NCBI GenBank assembly: GCA_942493235.1
Contig: OW818676.1
Location: 2,480,001-2,544,000, forward strand
Reading direction: 5' to 3'
Length of the DNA stretch: 64,000 bases
Origin: ENR-C587 sp942493235
GTDB taxonomy: Bacteria > Bacteroidota > Ignavibacteria > Kapaibacteriales > UBA2268
The stretch's first letter is position 1. Every line of letters begins with the position of its first letter. The notes beneath the pieces were generated by a model. The model saw nothing but the letters and a program-made list of their open reading frames with translations, did not search any database and had not been told where the DNA came from. Positions 53,901 through 62,011 of this stretch are shown here, in pieces. A program made the position numbers and the translations under genes.

Positions 53901-54301
53901 CCGTCAGTAGTTCTCCACATTCCCCCCGATACTCCGGCTGCTATTATTGTATTTTCAGTCTGATCATTAATATCTATTGCTAAAGCCCTTGTTCTTCCTC
54001 CGATATTGTAAGGACCTCTCTGCATCCAACCGTCGTCTGAAAGTAAGGCATCGCTGTTTTTGAAAAATGGCGTTAAAGCACCGGGTAGCTTTTTAGCAAA
54101 TTCTCGTTCATATACTTTAATATTATGAGGTACTTTGCCGGTAGCGGGGTCTTTAAGCCTGGATAGTTCCCAAGCCCTTTTGCTCCCGATTGTTGAACCC
54201 GCATCTTGCTGTTTTTTTATCATTGTGCTATTCGGTATTATTGCATACATAAAACCAAATAACGCACATGATACTATTACTGAGTAAAATATTTTTTTCA
54301 T
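50936..54301 (-). CDS. Large secreted BNR-repeat/fibronectin III protein with T9SS sorting domain
   Basis: An 1121-residue protein. The signal peptide is residues about 1-21. Residues 90-850 are sialidase/VPS10-type propeller repeats: GGMWRTTDGGQNWAKTTKP, GIFKSTDGAKSWNIIQGSS, GIYRSTDGGENWKNVLGGSG and VFMSTDGGNTWSGISGN. Two FN3-like domains follow (about 855-1035, IILQISKNSE-type repeats: NYIIQISKNSEF and QYHVLISKNSLF). The C-terminus is a type A sorting domain: GQNYPNPFNFSTHIEISLPK, LEIFDMSGKLV, GLTSGVYIYKL. It is probably surface-anchored or released, perhaps binding or degrading polymers. It is related in design to the 28848-31451 product. Confidence 0.85.
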   Translation of the reverse strand: MKKIFYSVIVSCALFGFMYAIIPNSTMIKKQQDAGSTIGSKRAWELSRLKDPATGKVPHNIKVYEREFAKKLPGALTPFFKNSDALLSDDGWMQRGPYNIGGRTRALAIDINDQTENTIIAAGVSGGMWRTTDGGQNWAKTTKPDQLHSVSCLIQDSRPGKTNNWYYGTGELWGNSADISGDGIFKSTDGAKSWNIIQGSSTNHPESWDSPLDYVWKLVLNHKNTVQDELIAAVGLGGIYRSTDGGENWKNVLGGSGNSYSLFTDVNISQNGVLYATLSQKSVGTANSSVKGIYRSTNGIDWTNITPANFPANYNRIVSAISPSNENIVYFITETPDYGKLTRNMSGDSMYHSLYKYTYISGNGSGDGGFWEDRTENIPSKGDVRHQFNSQGCYNLVAAVKPDDSNVLMLGAVNLDRSVDGFLTSTNTKLIGGTCPDNTCIYFYRYPNHHSDVHALNFSSLDPNILFSGSDGGIHKTLNCLSDNVEWISLNNGYYTTQFYSIAMNKAIAGDYRLLGGLQDNGTLLSLENNTNYHWTHTIFNDGFCCAMPNSGNFYYASDNSTPQPKIHIWRFLTDGQGNTIRKTRIDPVGGKDFIWNTPFKLDPNNDNIMYLCGGKTIWRNKDMSLIPDIESLDSTSLGWDEFTNTAISNGNYTAIAISKSPANILYFGTSSGKLYKMNNANTGIPELLDITATNFPNNGNIECIEIDPYDANRVFCVFSNYNILSVFMSTDGGNTWSGISGNLEESMYGGGTGPAVLWAKLLKLKNGNYRYFLGTSTGLYSTSYIDGMYTVWEQEAATSIGNVVINMIDAREADGFVAVATHGTGTYTKLITENNQMISQFAQPILPLNNSKSHLNEITLTWSKIKGSNYIIQISKNSEFTDIIKEEKVFSDTSLTLDIFEQGKITYYWRVITICAAGVTPASQSYSFTTAINPPVLTFPANNSTNISISPTLTWEPVSSASQYHVLISKNSLFTTKYLDTIVNTNWVKASLDLNKNYCWKVSSISSDGEGIYSNFFKFSTQTSISVDDLFNIAGSIFMGQNYPNPFNFSTHIEISLPKSSSVLLEIFDMSGKLVNTPINSNYPEGKHTIVLYKEGLTSGVYIYKLSTKYETISKAMIIK

Positions 54302-54670
54302 ACTATATCCTAAATTATTAATTACTTTAATTCCCTTAAAATTAACAAAAAAAATTATCTTATCAAAGGTTTAATTGATAGTATTTTGTTCAATCCTAAA
54401 TTATTTATTCTTGCGATATTTAAACAATTTGGTTAAATATGACATATTAATCCAAATAATAGTTGAAATTAAGCATTTATATTGATTGAATATGAATTAG
54501 ATATTAATATTGTTCAAAATTCATTGAAATTTATTTTTTTTTTGCTAAATTTATATACTTAAATGTGCACAATAGTATTGTTTTTATACGAAATTGTTAT
54601 TTATATACTAAAATGATAAATTTACACAAGAGCAATAATAATTCTAAATATTTTATTAATTCTAAATATT
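54302..54670. other. Divergent intergenic region
   Basis: Very AT-rich gap between the large secreted-protein gene and the histidine kinase. It must contain both promoters; no strong consensus, repeat or RNA structure was recognised. A run of eleven or so T lies near 54535. Confidence 0.4.
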
Positions 54671-56857
54671 TTGAAAAAACATCCGAAAAGATATAATGAA
54701 GAGCAGTTTTGGGTAAAGAACCAATATGGGAATAATATGACTATGGTTGACGAAATTTATATACAAAATAAACTCAATAATGAAGATGATAATTCTGACA
54801 TAGCTGATGTTAATATTAATAATCGCAATTATTCTAATGAAGAGATTCTTGATACAATCAATGAATTTACTAACATACTATATAGTTCAAAGTCAGTTAC
54901 AGAGAGTCTGCGACGTGCCATTGAGTATATCGGTAAAGTTCTTAAATTAGATAAGATATATTATTATCAAAAGATTTACCATAAAGATACCGATGCTTAT
55001 ATATTATTAGATGATACTATTTATACTAATAAAAGCATACCGGACTATTTTGAAAGTGTCTGTAAAAATCAAGTTTTCGAGATGAAAGATTTCGAATCTA
55101 TGTATAATGAGTTATTGATAAAAAATATTATTACTATGAAATATTCTGAAATTGATATTTATTATCGTAATATATTTGATACTTTAGGTTTGTTTTCTAC
55201 TTTAATCAGTTTAGTTCGTTACTCCGATGGTATTTTCGGTATTATTCAATTTAATAAAAGTGTGGTCGAGCCTGAGTTTTCAAAGCAAGAAGTTGAATTG
55301 ATTAAGGTAATATCAAACATTTTAGCAAATTATTTAACTATAAATAGTCTGAAAAATGATATGACTGCCATTACTCAGAGATTTATTGAATTTTCTAATA
55401 ATGTAAGTGATGGAGTATTGATAACTGAAAATTATAAAATGATATATGTAAATGATAAATTTAAGAAGATGTTTGAAATTGAAGATGCGTTTTTCGAAAT
55501 TGGAGATTTGAACTCTTGGGGATTTATCGATTTATTAGATATTGAATCTTATGTTAAGCATCACAAAGTATCTGAAGATGATAAATTATATGAAATTGAA
55601 AGCCGATTTACTAAAAATGACGGTTCAGGAATGTATCTTCAAAAGAAGCTTTTCGATATTCGCTCTTTAAATTCGAAAGTCTTAAATTGTTTGATTGTTA
55701 AAGATATAACCGAGAGGAAAAAGGCAGAAGTCGATTTACGTGATAATCAAGAGAAGTTCAGATTGATTTCCGAATTAACTACAGACTGTTCGTATTCTTT
55801 CGTTGTAACTAATGATAATAAATTTGTATTTGAGTGGTGCTCGGGTTCTTATAAAGATTTATTTGGAATTCCGATTAGAAATAAAGAAACTGACAATTTA
55901 TGGCATGCACGTATATATGAAGATGATAAGCCAAAGATTAGCATGCGAATGAGTAATCTGCTTCAAGGTCGTAAAGACATCAGTGAATATCGTGTCTATG
56001 ACAAGGCAGGAAATATACGCTGGATTAGAGATTACGGAGTGCCGGTCTATGACCAATTCGAAAATAGAGCTGTGAAAATAATTGGTGCTGCTGCCGATAT
56101 TACCGAACAAAAAGAAGCTGAAGATAAATTGATTGCTTTTACCGAAGAACTTAAAAATATCAATATAACTAAAGATAAATTCTTCTCCATAGTTAGTCAT
56201 GATATGAAAAATCCTATAATTGGATTTAAAAACCTTACCGAGCTATTAGTAGATGATTTTCACTCAATAGAAAAAGATGAAATGTATGATATACTAATTG
56301 CCATGAAACAATCATCGACAAGCCTCTATAGTATGTTTGAAGATTTAGTCCAATGGTCAAAAGCTCAAATGGGCAGAATTCAGTTTTCGCCTCAGCTATA
56401 CGATATTACAAATATTGTTCTTGAAATAATTCATGAGCAAAAAACCATAGCTAAAGCTAAAAATATTAAAATTACAAATAAAATCAAAATCGGGACAAGT
56501 GCCTATTTTGATTATCAGATGATAACCACAGTAATTAGGAATTTGATTTCCAATGCCATTAAGTTTTCATATCCCGAATGCGAAATCGAAGTATTGGCTG
56601 ATATTACCAAGACAACCGATGGTAAAGAGTATTTAGTTGTAGAGGTTAAAGACTCGGGAGTAGGCATTAGTGAAACTAATTTACAAAAAATATTTAAATT
56701 AGATGCAGGCTTAACTACTTTTGGTACTGCTAATGAAAAAGGTAGTGGATTAGGGCTATTGCTCTGCAAAGAATTTGTAAATATTAATGGTGGAACTATT
56801 TGGGCAGTCAGTAAAGAATCAAAAGGTACATCTTTCAAATTCACTATTCCAAAATGA
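54671..56857 (+). CDS. GAF/PAS sensor histidine kinase
   Basis: Up to 728 residues; the upstream limit is a TTG at 54671, and the ATG at 54737 (after GGGA) may be the real start. A GAF domain is at about 75-220, a first PAS at about 240-350 (YKMIYVNDKFKKMFEI) and a second PAS/PAC at about 365-480 (RWIRDYGVPVYDQFENRAVK). The HisKA box is FFSIVSHDMKNPIIGFKNL with the phospho-accepting His. HATPase motifs are VIRNLISNAIKFS (N), DSGVGISETN (G1) and GSGLGLLLCKEFV (G2). There is no membrane helix, so it senses a cytoplasmic signal. No response regulator is adjacent. Confidence 0.9.
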   Translation: MKKHPKRYNEEQFWVKNQYGNNMTMVDEIYIQNKLNNEDDNSDIADVNINNRNYSNEEILDTINEFTNILYSSKSVTESLRRAIEYIGKVLKLDKIYYYQKIYHKDTDAYILLDDTIYTNKSIPDYFESVCKNQVFEMKDFESMYNELLIKNIITMKYSEIDIYYRNIFDTLGLFSTLISLVRYSDGIFGIIQFNKSVVEPEFSKQEVELIKVISNILANYLTINSLKNDMTAITQRFIEFSNNVSDGVLITENYKMIYVNDKFKKMFEIEDAFFEIGDLNSWGFIDLLDIESYVKHHKVSEDDKLYEIESRFTKNDGSGMYLQKKLFDIRSLNSKVLNCLIVKDITERKKAEVDLRDNQEKFRLISELTTDCSYSFVVTNDNKFVFEWCSGSYKDLFGIPIRNKETDNLWHARIYEDDKPKISMRMSNLLQGRKDISEYRVYDKAGNIRWIRDYGVPVYDQFENRAVKIIGAAADITEQKEAEDKLIAFTEELKNINITKDKFFSIVSHDMKNPIIGFKNLTELLVDDFHSIEKDEMYDILIAMKQSSTSLYSMFEDLVQWSKAQMGRIQFSPQLYDITNIVLEIIHEQKTIAKAKNIKITNKIKIGTSAYFDYQMITTVIRNLISNAIKFSYPECEIEVLADITKTTDGKEYLVVEVKDSGVGISETNLQKIFKLDAGLTTFGTANEKGSGLGLLLCKEFVNINGGTIWAVSKESKGTSFKFTIPK

Positions 56858-56897
56858 TTTAGTATATTTGTATTTTGGAATTGTATGAAAAGAAAAT

Positions 56898-58613
56898 ATG
56901 TGTAATTATTCAAAACAATTTTGTTTATTTTTTGCGGTAATATTTTTATCCGCAATATTGTTTTATGCTTGTGCTAATATAGTAGAGCCAAGCGGTGGTG
57001 CCGACGATACTACTCCACCTGAAATAATTGAATATTCCCCCACCGGAACTAAAATAAATTTTAAATCTGATAATAACATTAAAATTAAGTTTTCCGAATA
57101 TGTTAATAAAAGCTCTGTAATTGATAATATCAGAATTAGTCCCAATGTACCTTTAGACTATAGCTGGAGCGGAAAAGAATTAGAAATTTCCTTTTTAGAT
57201 ACTCTATCAAGCGAAACTACATACTGCCTTACATTAGATACCAAATATACTGATAATAATTCTGTACATCCGGCAAAAGCATTTTCTATGATTTTTTCTA
57301 CCGGTAGCAGTATAGATAGCGGGAAAGTAATCGGTAAGGTATTCAACAAAAATATCAATGGTTATTCTGTTTTTGCTTATAAAATTTCTGAATCAATTAT
57401 GGACACATTTGATTTAAGAAAAACAAAAGCCGACTATTATATTAGTTTAGGCTCTTCAGGAGAATTTAATATTAATGCACTTAAAGACGGGCTTTATAGA
57501 ATTGTTTTAGTAGAAGATAAAAATGATAATCAAATTTATAACGAAGGTACCGAATCTTATTCGTCTTCAAAATCTGATATTTATATTAAGCAAGATTCGC
57601 TTGAACCGTTTGTAATATTTTATCAAGCGACTGTGATTGATACTTTAAAACCTCAATTGATTGATGCCGAAGCATTATCTAATAGTAGAATCAAGCTTGA
57701 ATTTAGCGAGCCGATTGATACATTTTCAATTTCCACAAATGGCTTTATTCTCAGAGATTCCATTACTAATTCCATAATCAAAATTATTAGTGCCGATAAT
57801 CCTGACAAAAAAAGAGAGCTTATTTATTTGCAGACAGATCCGGTACTTGAAAAGCAAAAAAAATATATTATAGAAGTGATTAATCAAAATAATATTTCAA
57901 TAAAAGATACTGCCAATAATTCAATAGATACAAATAAAAACAGCTTGTATTTAATCGGCAATTCGGATACTTCAAGTGCTATGCTTTCTTATAAAATTAA
58001 TATTAAAGATAGCACTAATAATATTAGTTTGTCCCCTATTTTTGATTTTGAATTTAATTCAGCGGTAGTTAATCCTGAAAATGTTAAAATCGAGCTGACG
58101 AATTCGGCAGACAATAGGCTTTTAGCTTGTAATAGAACAGAAATTAATTCAAGGATAATCCGTGTGATTCCAATTAATAAACTGAAATCTGCCAATTGGT
58201 ACAGATTCAATGTTTCTGTTTCTTCGGTATATAATAATTATAATTCTTATGTTAAAGATTCTACTATCAATGTAAATTTTATGACAGCCGACAAAAGAGA
58301 TTTTGGTTCAATCAGTGGTAAAATTCAATTTGATTGCCCTTATGCCGGTAAATGTATAATCTTGCTTAGCTCAGAAAAAAATCGTTCAAAATATAAAACC
58401 GTATCAGATTCTAATAATTTTTGGTATTTTAATGAACTGCCACCTGATGATTATCAAGTCGAAGTGTATTTAGATGAAAATGAAAACGGAATATTCGACA
58501 GTGGTACGGCTTTTCCTTACATTAAGTCAGAAGACTATTTTGAAATTAATCAAATTGCAAAAATTGTTGCTCGATGGAAAGTGGAAGATTTTAATATTAA
58601 AATAAACAACTAA
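56898..58613 (+). CDS. Ig-like domain lipoprotein
   Basis: A 571-residue lipoprotein (hydrophobic helix then LFYACANIVEP, lipidated Cys at about 25). GGADDTTPPEIIEYSPTGTK opens a Big_5/SbsA-type Ig-like domain typical of Bacteroidota surface lipoproteins; KIKFSEYVNKSSV and LELEF-like KLEFSEPIDTFSI repeat the pattern. A SdrD B-like or carboxypeptidase-regulatory sandwich ends the protein (LPPDDYQVEVYLDENENGIF). Its role is probably structural or adhesive. It is followed 10 bp later by the hemB-like gene on the same strand, which may be cotranscribed. A six-codon leader ORF starts at 56885. Confidence 0.75.
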   Translation: MCNYSKQFCLFFAVIFLSAILFYACANIVEPSGGADDTTPPEIIEYSPTGTKINFKSDNNIKIKFSEYVNKSSVIDNIRISPNVPLDYSWSGKELEISFLDTLSSETTYCLTLDTKYTDNNSVHPAKAFSMIFSTGSSIDSGKVIGKVFNKNINGYSVFAYKISESIMDTFDLRKTKADYYISLGSSGEFNINALKDGLYRIVLVEDKNDNQIYNEGTESYSSSKSDIYIKQDSLEPFVIFYQATVIDTLKPQLIDAEALSNSRIKLEFSEPIDTFSISTNGFILRDSITNSIIKIISADNPDKKRELIYLQTDPVLEKQKKYIIEVINQNNISIKDTANNSIDTNKNSLYLIGNSDTSSAMLSYKINIKDSTNNISLSPIFDFEFNSAVVNPENVKIELTNSADNRLLACNRTEINSRIIRVIPINKLKSANWYRFNVSVSSVYNNYNSYVKDSTINVNFMTADKRDFGSISGKIQFDCPYAGKCIILLSSEKNRSKYKTVSDSNNFWYFNELPPDDYQVEVYLDENENGIFDSGTAFPYIKSEDYFEINQIAKIVARWKVEDFNIKINN

Positions 58614-58623
58614 AAGAAATATA

Positions 58624-59589
58624 ATGGAAAAAAAGCATTATAGAAGACTTTCTCGCACTCGTCATAACGATTTAGTGAGAGAGCTACTAACCGAAAATAA
58701 ATTAAATCCGGGTAGATTTATCTATCCTATTATAATAGTCGAAGGCAATCGTTTAATTAAGCCAATCAACGAATATTCCGATTTATGCTATTTCTCTTCA
58801 GATATGGCTGTCGAAGAGTGTAAAAAAGTATTGGATATGGGTATACCGGCAGTTTACTTATATGGCGTACCTGATGAAAGAGACGACCGAGCTACACGTG
58901 CTTATTTTGAAAACGGAGTATTGCAGAGAGCCGTCCGCGAGATTAAGGCTCAAGTGCCGAATATTACAATTATAACCGATGTTTGTTTATGTAATTATAA
59001 TACTCATTCAAGCTGTGGAATAATTAAAGATGGTAAACTAAGAAACCATGAATCAATCTCCTTGATTTCTACTGTTGCACTTACTCATTCACAGTCCGGA
59101 GCCGACATTGTCTCTTCTACATCAGGATTAGACGGTTCGGTAGCGGCAATAAGAGAGAAATTAGACTTGAATGGATTTAGCAAAACCCCGATTATGAGCT
59201 GTTCTGCTAAATTCAATACGAATTTCGATATAAAAATCGCAGGAGATAAGCTGATTGCAAATTCTGATATTGAAAGTGCGAGCATTATCAATTGTTCTAA
59301 TTCAAAAGAAGCAATTCGTGAATATGCCGAAGATGTACGCGAAGGAGTCGATATACTAATGGTGTCCCCATCGGTTTTTTATTCAGATATTATAACAAAT
59401 TTAAAACAAAGATTTGAATTGCCTATAGCTTCATATCAGACTTATGGCGAATATTTAATTCTTAAAAAAGCTGCCGAAACCGGTATATTTGATTTTGATA
59501 GCTTAATGAAAGAATCGCTTCTTTCAATAAAAAGATCCGGAGCAGACTTGATAATTACTTATTTTGCAAAACAATTTTTGGGTAATTAA
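58624..59589 (+). CDS. HemB-like protein (porphobilinogen synthase family) lacking the Schiff-base lysine
   Basis: A 321-residue protein with recognisable HemB structure: LSRTRHNDLVRELLTENKL, the metal-site region DVCLCNYNTHSSCG with C121, C123 and C131, and SCSAKFNTNF containing Lys196. The second active-site lysine, normally in a V-K-P-G/A context, is replaced: LMVSPSVFYSDII has Ser248. The usual DxxDGRV-x-AIR stretch reads GLDGSVAAIR and the GPFR segment is absent. In characterised enzymes the missing lysine binds substrate 5-aminolevulinate, so this copy may be inactive or altered. It sits in front of mntP, with the start of mntP touching its stop. Confidence 0.8.
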   Translation: MEKKHYRRLSRTRHNDLVRELLTENKLNPGRFIYPIIIVEGNRLIKPINEYSDLCYFSSDMAVEECKKVLDMGIPAVYLYGVPDERDDRATRAYFENGVLQRAVREIKAQVPNITIITDVCLCNYNTHSSCGIIKDGKLRNHESISLISTVALTHSQSGADIVSSTSGLDGSVAAIREKLDLNGFSKTPIMSCSAKFNTNFDIKIAGDKLIANSDIESASIINCSNSKEAIREYAEDVREGVDILMVSPSVFYSDIITNLKQRFELPIASYQTYGEYLILKKAAETGIFDFDSLMKESLLSIKRSGADLIITYFAKQFLGN

Positions 59590-60150
59590 ATGGATTTGCT
59601 TTATGTGTTGATTATTGCATTTTCTTTGGGGATTGATGCCTTTTCTGTTGCTTTGGGTGCAGGTGCATATTTAGAAAAAACTAATCGGAGGCAGAAGTTT
59701 AGGCTTTCTTTCCATTTTGGCTTGTTTCAATTTATAATGCCACTTATCGGGTGGTTTGCTGGTAGCCAAGTGGCTCAATTAATTGCAAAGTGGGACCATT
59801 GGGTAGTATTGATCTTGCTCTCAATTGTCGGTGGTAAAATGATTTATGACGCAGTCGCTCCCGAAGGTAACTCAGTAGCGACTGACATCACTAAAGGATA
59901 CAAATTAATTGCATTATCAATTGCAACAAGTATAGATGCCTTAGCTGTTGGTTTCAGCATGGCTTTGATTAAACAAGAAATATTTATTCCTGCTCTTATT
60001 ATTGGATTAGTTGCCGCTATAATGACTCTTATAGGGATGTTCATCGGCGAAAGAGCATCGGTAAGGTATGGTAAAAAAGCTCAAATTTTCGGCGGGATAG
60101 TGTTAATTATTATCGGACTGAAAATACTTTACGAACACTATAATATTTGA
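59590..60150 (+). CDS. mntP: Manganese efflux pump MntP
   Basis: A 186-residue membrane protein with six helices in two repeats. Conserved acidic residues lie in FSLGIDAFSVALGAG and ATSIDALAVGFSMAL. MntP/YebN exports Mn2+. The ATG immediately follows the hemB-like stop, suggesting translational coupling. The last ten codons belong to the first unit of a 45-bp tandem repeat. TerC at 17.5 kb may act on the same metal. Confidence 0.92.
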   Translation: MDLLYVLIIAFSLGIDAFSVALGAGAYLEKTNRRQKFRLSFHFGLFQFIMPLIGWFAGSQVAQLIAKWDHWVVLILLSIVGGKMIYDAVAPEGNSVATDITKGYKLIALSIATSIDALAVGFSMALIKQEIFIPALIIGLVAAIMTLIGMFIGERASVRYGKKAQIFGGIVLIIIGLKILYEHYNI

Positions 60151-60290
60151 GATTAAATTGGGCTAAAAATACTTTACGAACACTATAATATTTGAGATTA
60201 AATTGGACTAAAAATACAATACGAACACTATAATATTTGAAATTAAATCGGGCTAAAAATACAATACGAACACTATAATAATTAATTATA
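60121..60290. repeat. Four 45-bp tandem repeats starting inside mntP
   Basis: Units start at 60121, 60166, 60211 and 60256. Each begins AAAATAC, holds ACGAACACTATAATATTTGA and ends near GGCTA or GACTA. Unit 1 encodes the mntP C-terminus (LKILYEHYNI); units 2-4 lie after the stop. Units 3 and 4 share ACAATACGAA where units 1 and 2 read ACTTTACGAA. The array seems to be an expansion of the gene's own 3' end. Confidence 0.95.
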
Positions 60291-60328
60291 ATAAAAAATA
60301 TTAAAAAAGAATTGTTAGGGAGAGCATT

Positions 60329-61459
60329 ATGGGTTATAATATTAGACAACTTAGTACTAAAAAATCTGATGTAAAATTATTTGTTGAAAGTGAATGGCAT
60401 TTTTATAAAAATGACCCTAATTGGGTACCACCATTAAAAGCAACTCGGCAGAGCCTTTTAGATGTTAATGAAAATCCATTTTTCAAGCATGCGAAAATTT
60501 CGTTATGGCTCGTCTATAATAATAATGAAGTAGTTGGTAGAATAGCTGCTATAATTAATGAAAACCATAATAAGACTCATAAAGACAAAGTTGGTTTTAT
60601 CGGATTTTTTGACTGTATCAATAATCAAGATGTTGCAAATCTATTATTTGATAATGCTGCTCAATGGTTGAAAGTTCAAGGGATGGATACTATCCGCGGT
60701 CCGGAAAATATATCTATGAATGATGAAATCGGACTCTTGGTAGATGGATTTGATGAACCGGCAGTATTTATGATGCCTTATAATCATAAGTATTATATCA
60801 ATTTATTTGAAGGTTACGGATTCGAAAAAGCTAAAGATTTGTACGCTTATGATCTTAGACCCGAAAATTTCGCAACAGATAAGCTTAGAAGATTGCAGGA
60901 AATTGTCCGAAAAAGATCAAACGCGACTGTTCGTGAAGTTGCTCTAAATAATAAGAAAGCTCTGGCTGAAGATGTTAAGCATTTAAAAGAAATTTATAAT
61001 TCGGCATGGGTTCCTAACTGGGGGTTTGTTAAATGGACTGATGAAGAATTCGACCATTTGGTAAAAGACCTAAAGATGATAGCCGATAAACGATTTGCAT
61101 TAGTTATAGAAGCTAATAATAAAGTAGCAGGTTTTGCAATCGCTCTGCCCGATATTAATCAAGTTCTTATTAATAATAAAAAAGGCGGATTAATAGGCGG
61201 AATGTATAATTTGCTATTCCGAAAAAAATCGATTACTCGCTTTAGAATCATAGTATTAGGTATTAAACCGGAATATCAAAACGCAGGGTTAGACTCCGTT
61301 CTGTATTATGAACTTGGTACCAGAGCTATGAAATATGGCTTGAAAGCCGGTGAAGCTTCATGGATACTCGAAGATAATCTGATGATGAATAGAGCTCTCA
61401 AAACTATTATTAACGGAGTCCTTTATAAAACCTACAGACTATATGATAAAAAGATATAA
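60329..61459 (+). CDS. GNAT-like N-acetyltransferase family protein
   Basis: A 376-residue cytoplasmic protein. N-terminal FVESEWHFYKNDPNWVPPLK and LWLVYNNNEVVGRIAAI, followed by IRGPENISMNDEIGLLVDGF, resemble a Bacteroidota family often annotated as GNAT acetyltransferase. A second acetyltransferase-like region has AGFAIALPDINQVL and IVLGIKPEYQNAGLDSVLYY (motif A, though the GxG part is weak). Substrate unknown. GGGAGAG precedes the ATG at 60329. It stands alone, between the 45-bp repeats and another palindromic repeat array. Confidence 0.7.
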   Translation: MGYNIRQLSTKKSDVKLFVESEWHFYKNDPNWVPPLKATRQSLLDVNENPFFKHAKISLWLVYNNNEVVGRIAAIINENHNKTHKDKVGFIGFFDCINNQDVANLLFDNAAQWLKVQGMDTIRGPENISMNDEIGLLVDGFDEPAVFMMPYNHKYYINLFEGYGFEKAKDLYAYDLRPENFATDKLRRLQEIVRKRSNATVREVALNNKKALAEDVKHLKEIYNSAWVPNWGFVKWTDEEFDHLVKDLKMIADKRFALVIEANNKVAGFAIALPDINQVLINNKKGGLIGGMYNLLFRKKSITRFRIIVLGIKPEYQNAGLDSVLYYELGTRAMKYGLKAGEASWILEDNLMMNRALKTIINGVLYKTYRLYDKKI

Positions 61460-61850
61460 AGTTTATAAAGTTATAAAGTTGTAAAGTTATAAAGTTATAA
61501 AGTTGAAAGTAAGAAGTATAAAGTAGGAATTGTAATAAATTCTTATCTTCCAACAGCGTTAGCTGTTGAACATCGGTAAAACGAAAGTGGGACTCCCATC
61601 CGTCTCCTTACTACGCTCCGCGTAGTTAGGCTGGTTGTAGGGAATTGGAAATTAGGAAGTTGTCTTTTCTTCCAACGGCATTAGCTGTTGAATATTGGTA
61701 GAAAAAAAGTTGGCACTCCCTTTTTCTATCTTCGCTTCCAATTTATTTTGTACTTCTCCTTACTACGCTCTGCGTAGTTAGGCTGGTAGCTGAAAATCTT
61801 TAACCCTCCCCAAGAGTAAGGCTTTAAGATGATAATTGGATAATAAGGGC
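61460..61850. repeat. Modular palindromic repeat array (third locus)
   Basis: Module D (AAAGTTATAAAGTTG-like) fills 61457-61530. Module A is at 61547-61577 (CAACAGC/GCTGTTG) and 61669-61703 (CAACGGC/GCTGTTG, a G-T pair). Module B is at 61606-61630 and 61757-61783: stem ACTACGC, loop TCC or TCT, GCGTAGT. A decayed module C is at 61801-61826. The order D-A-B-A-B-C parallels the 7917-8430 locus. The whole 61460-62011 gap contains no gene. Confidence 0.88.
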
Positions 61851-62011
61851 TGGTGTTTACAGTTTACGGCTTTAGTCGATAGAATTTATGAAACTACATT
61901 TGTACGGTTTTAAGAAGTAAATGATATTAAATTTCTTTTATCTTAATAAAAAATAAAATATATAAAGATACGTTTTAATTTGATTGTTTATAAATAATTT
62001 CAGATTGATTA

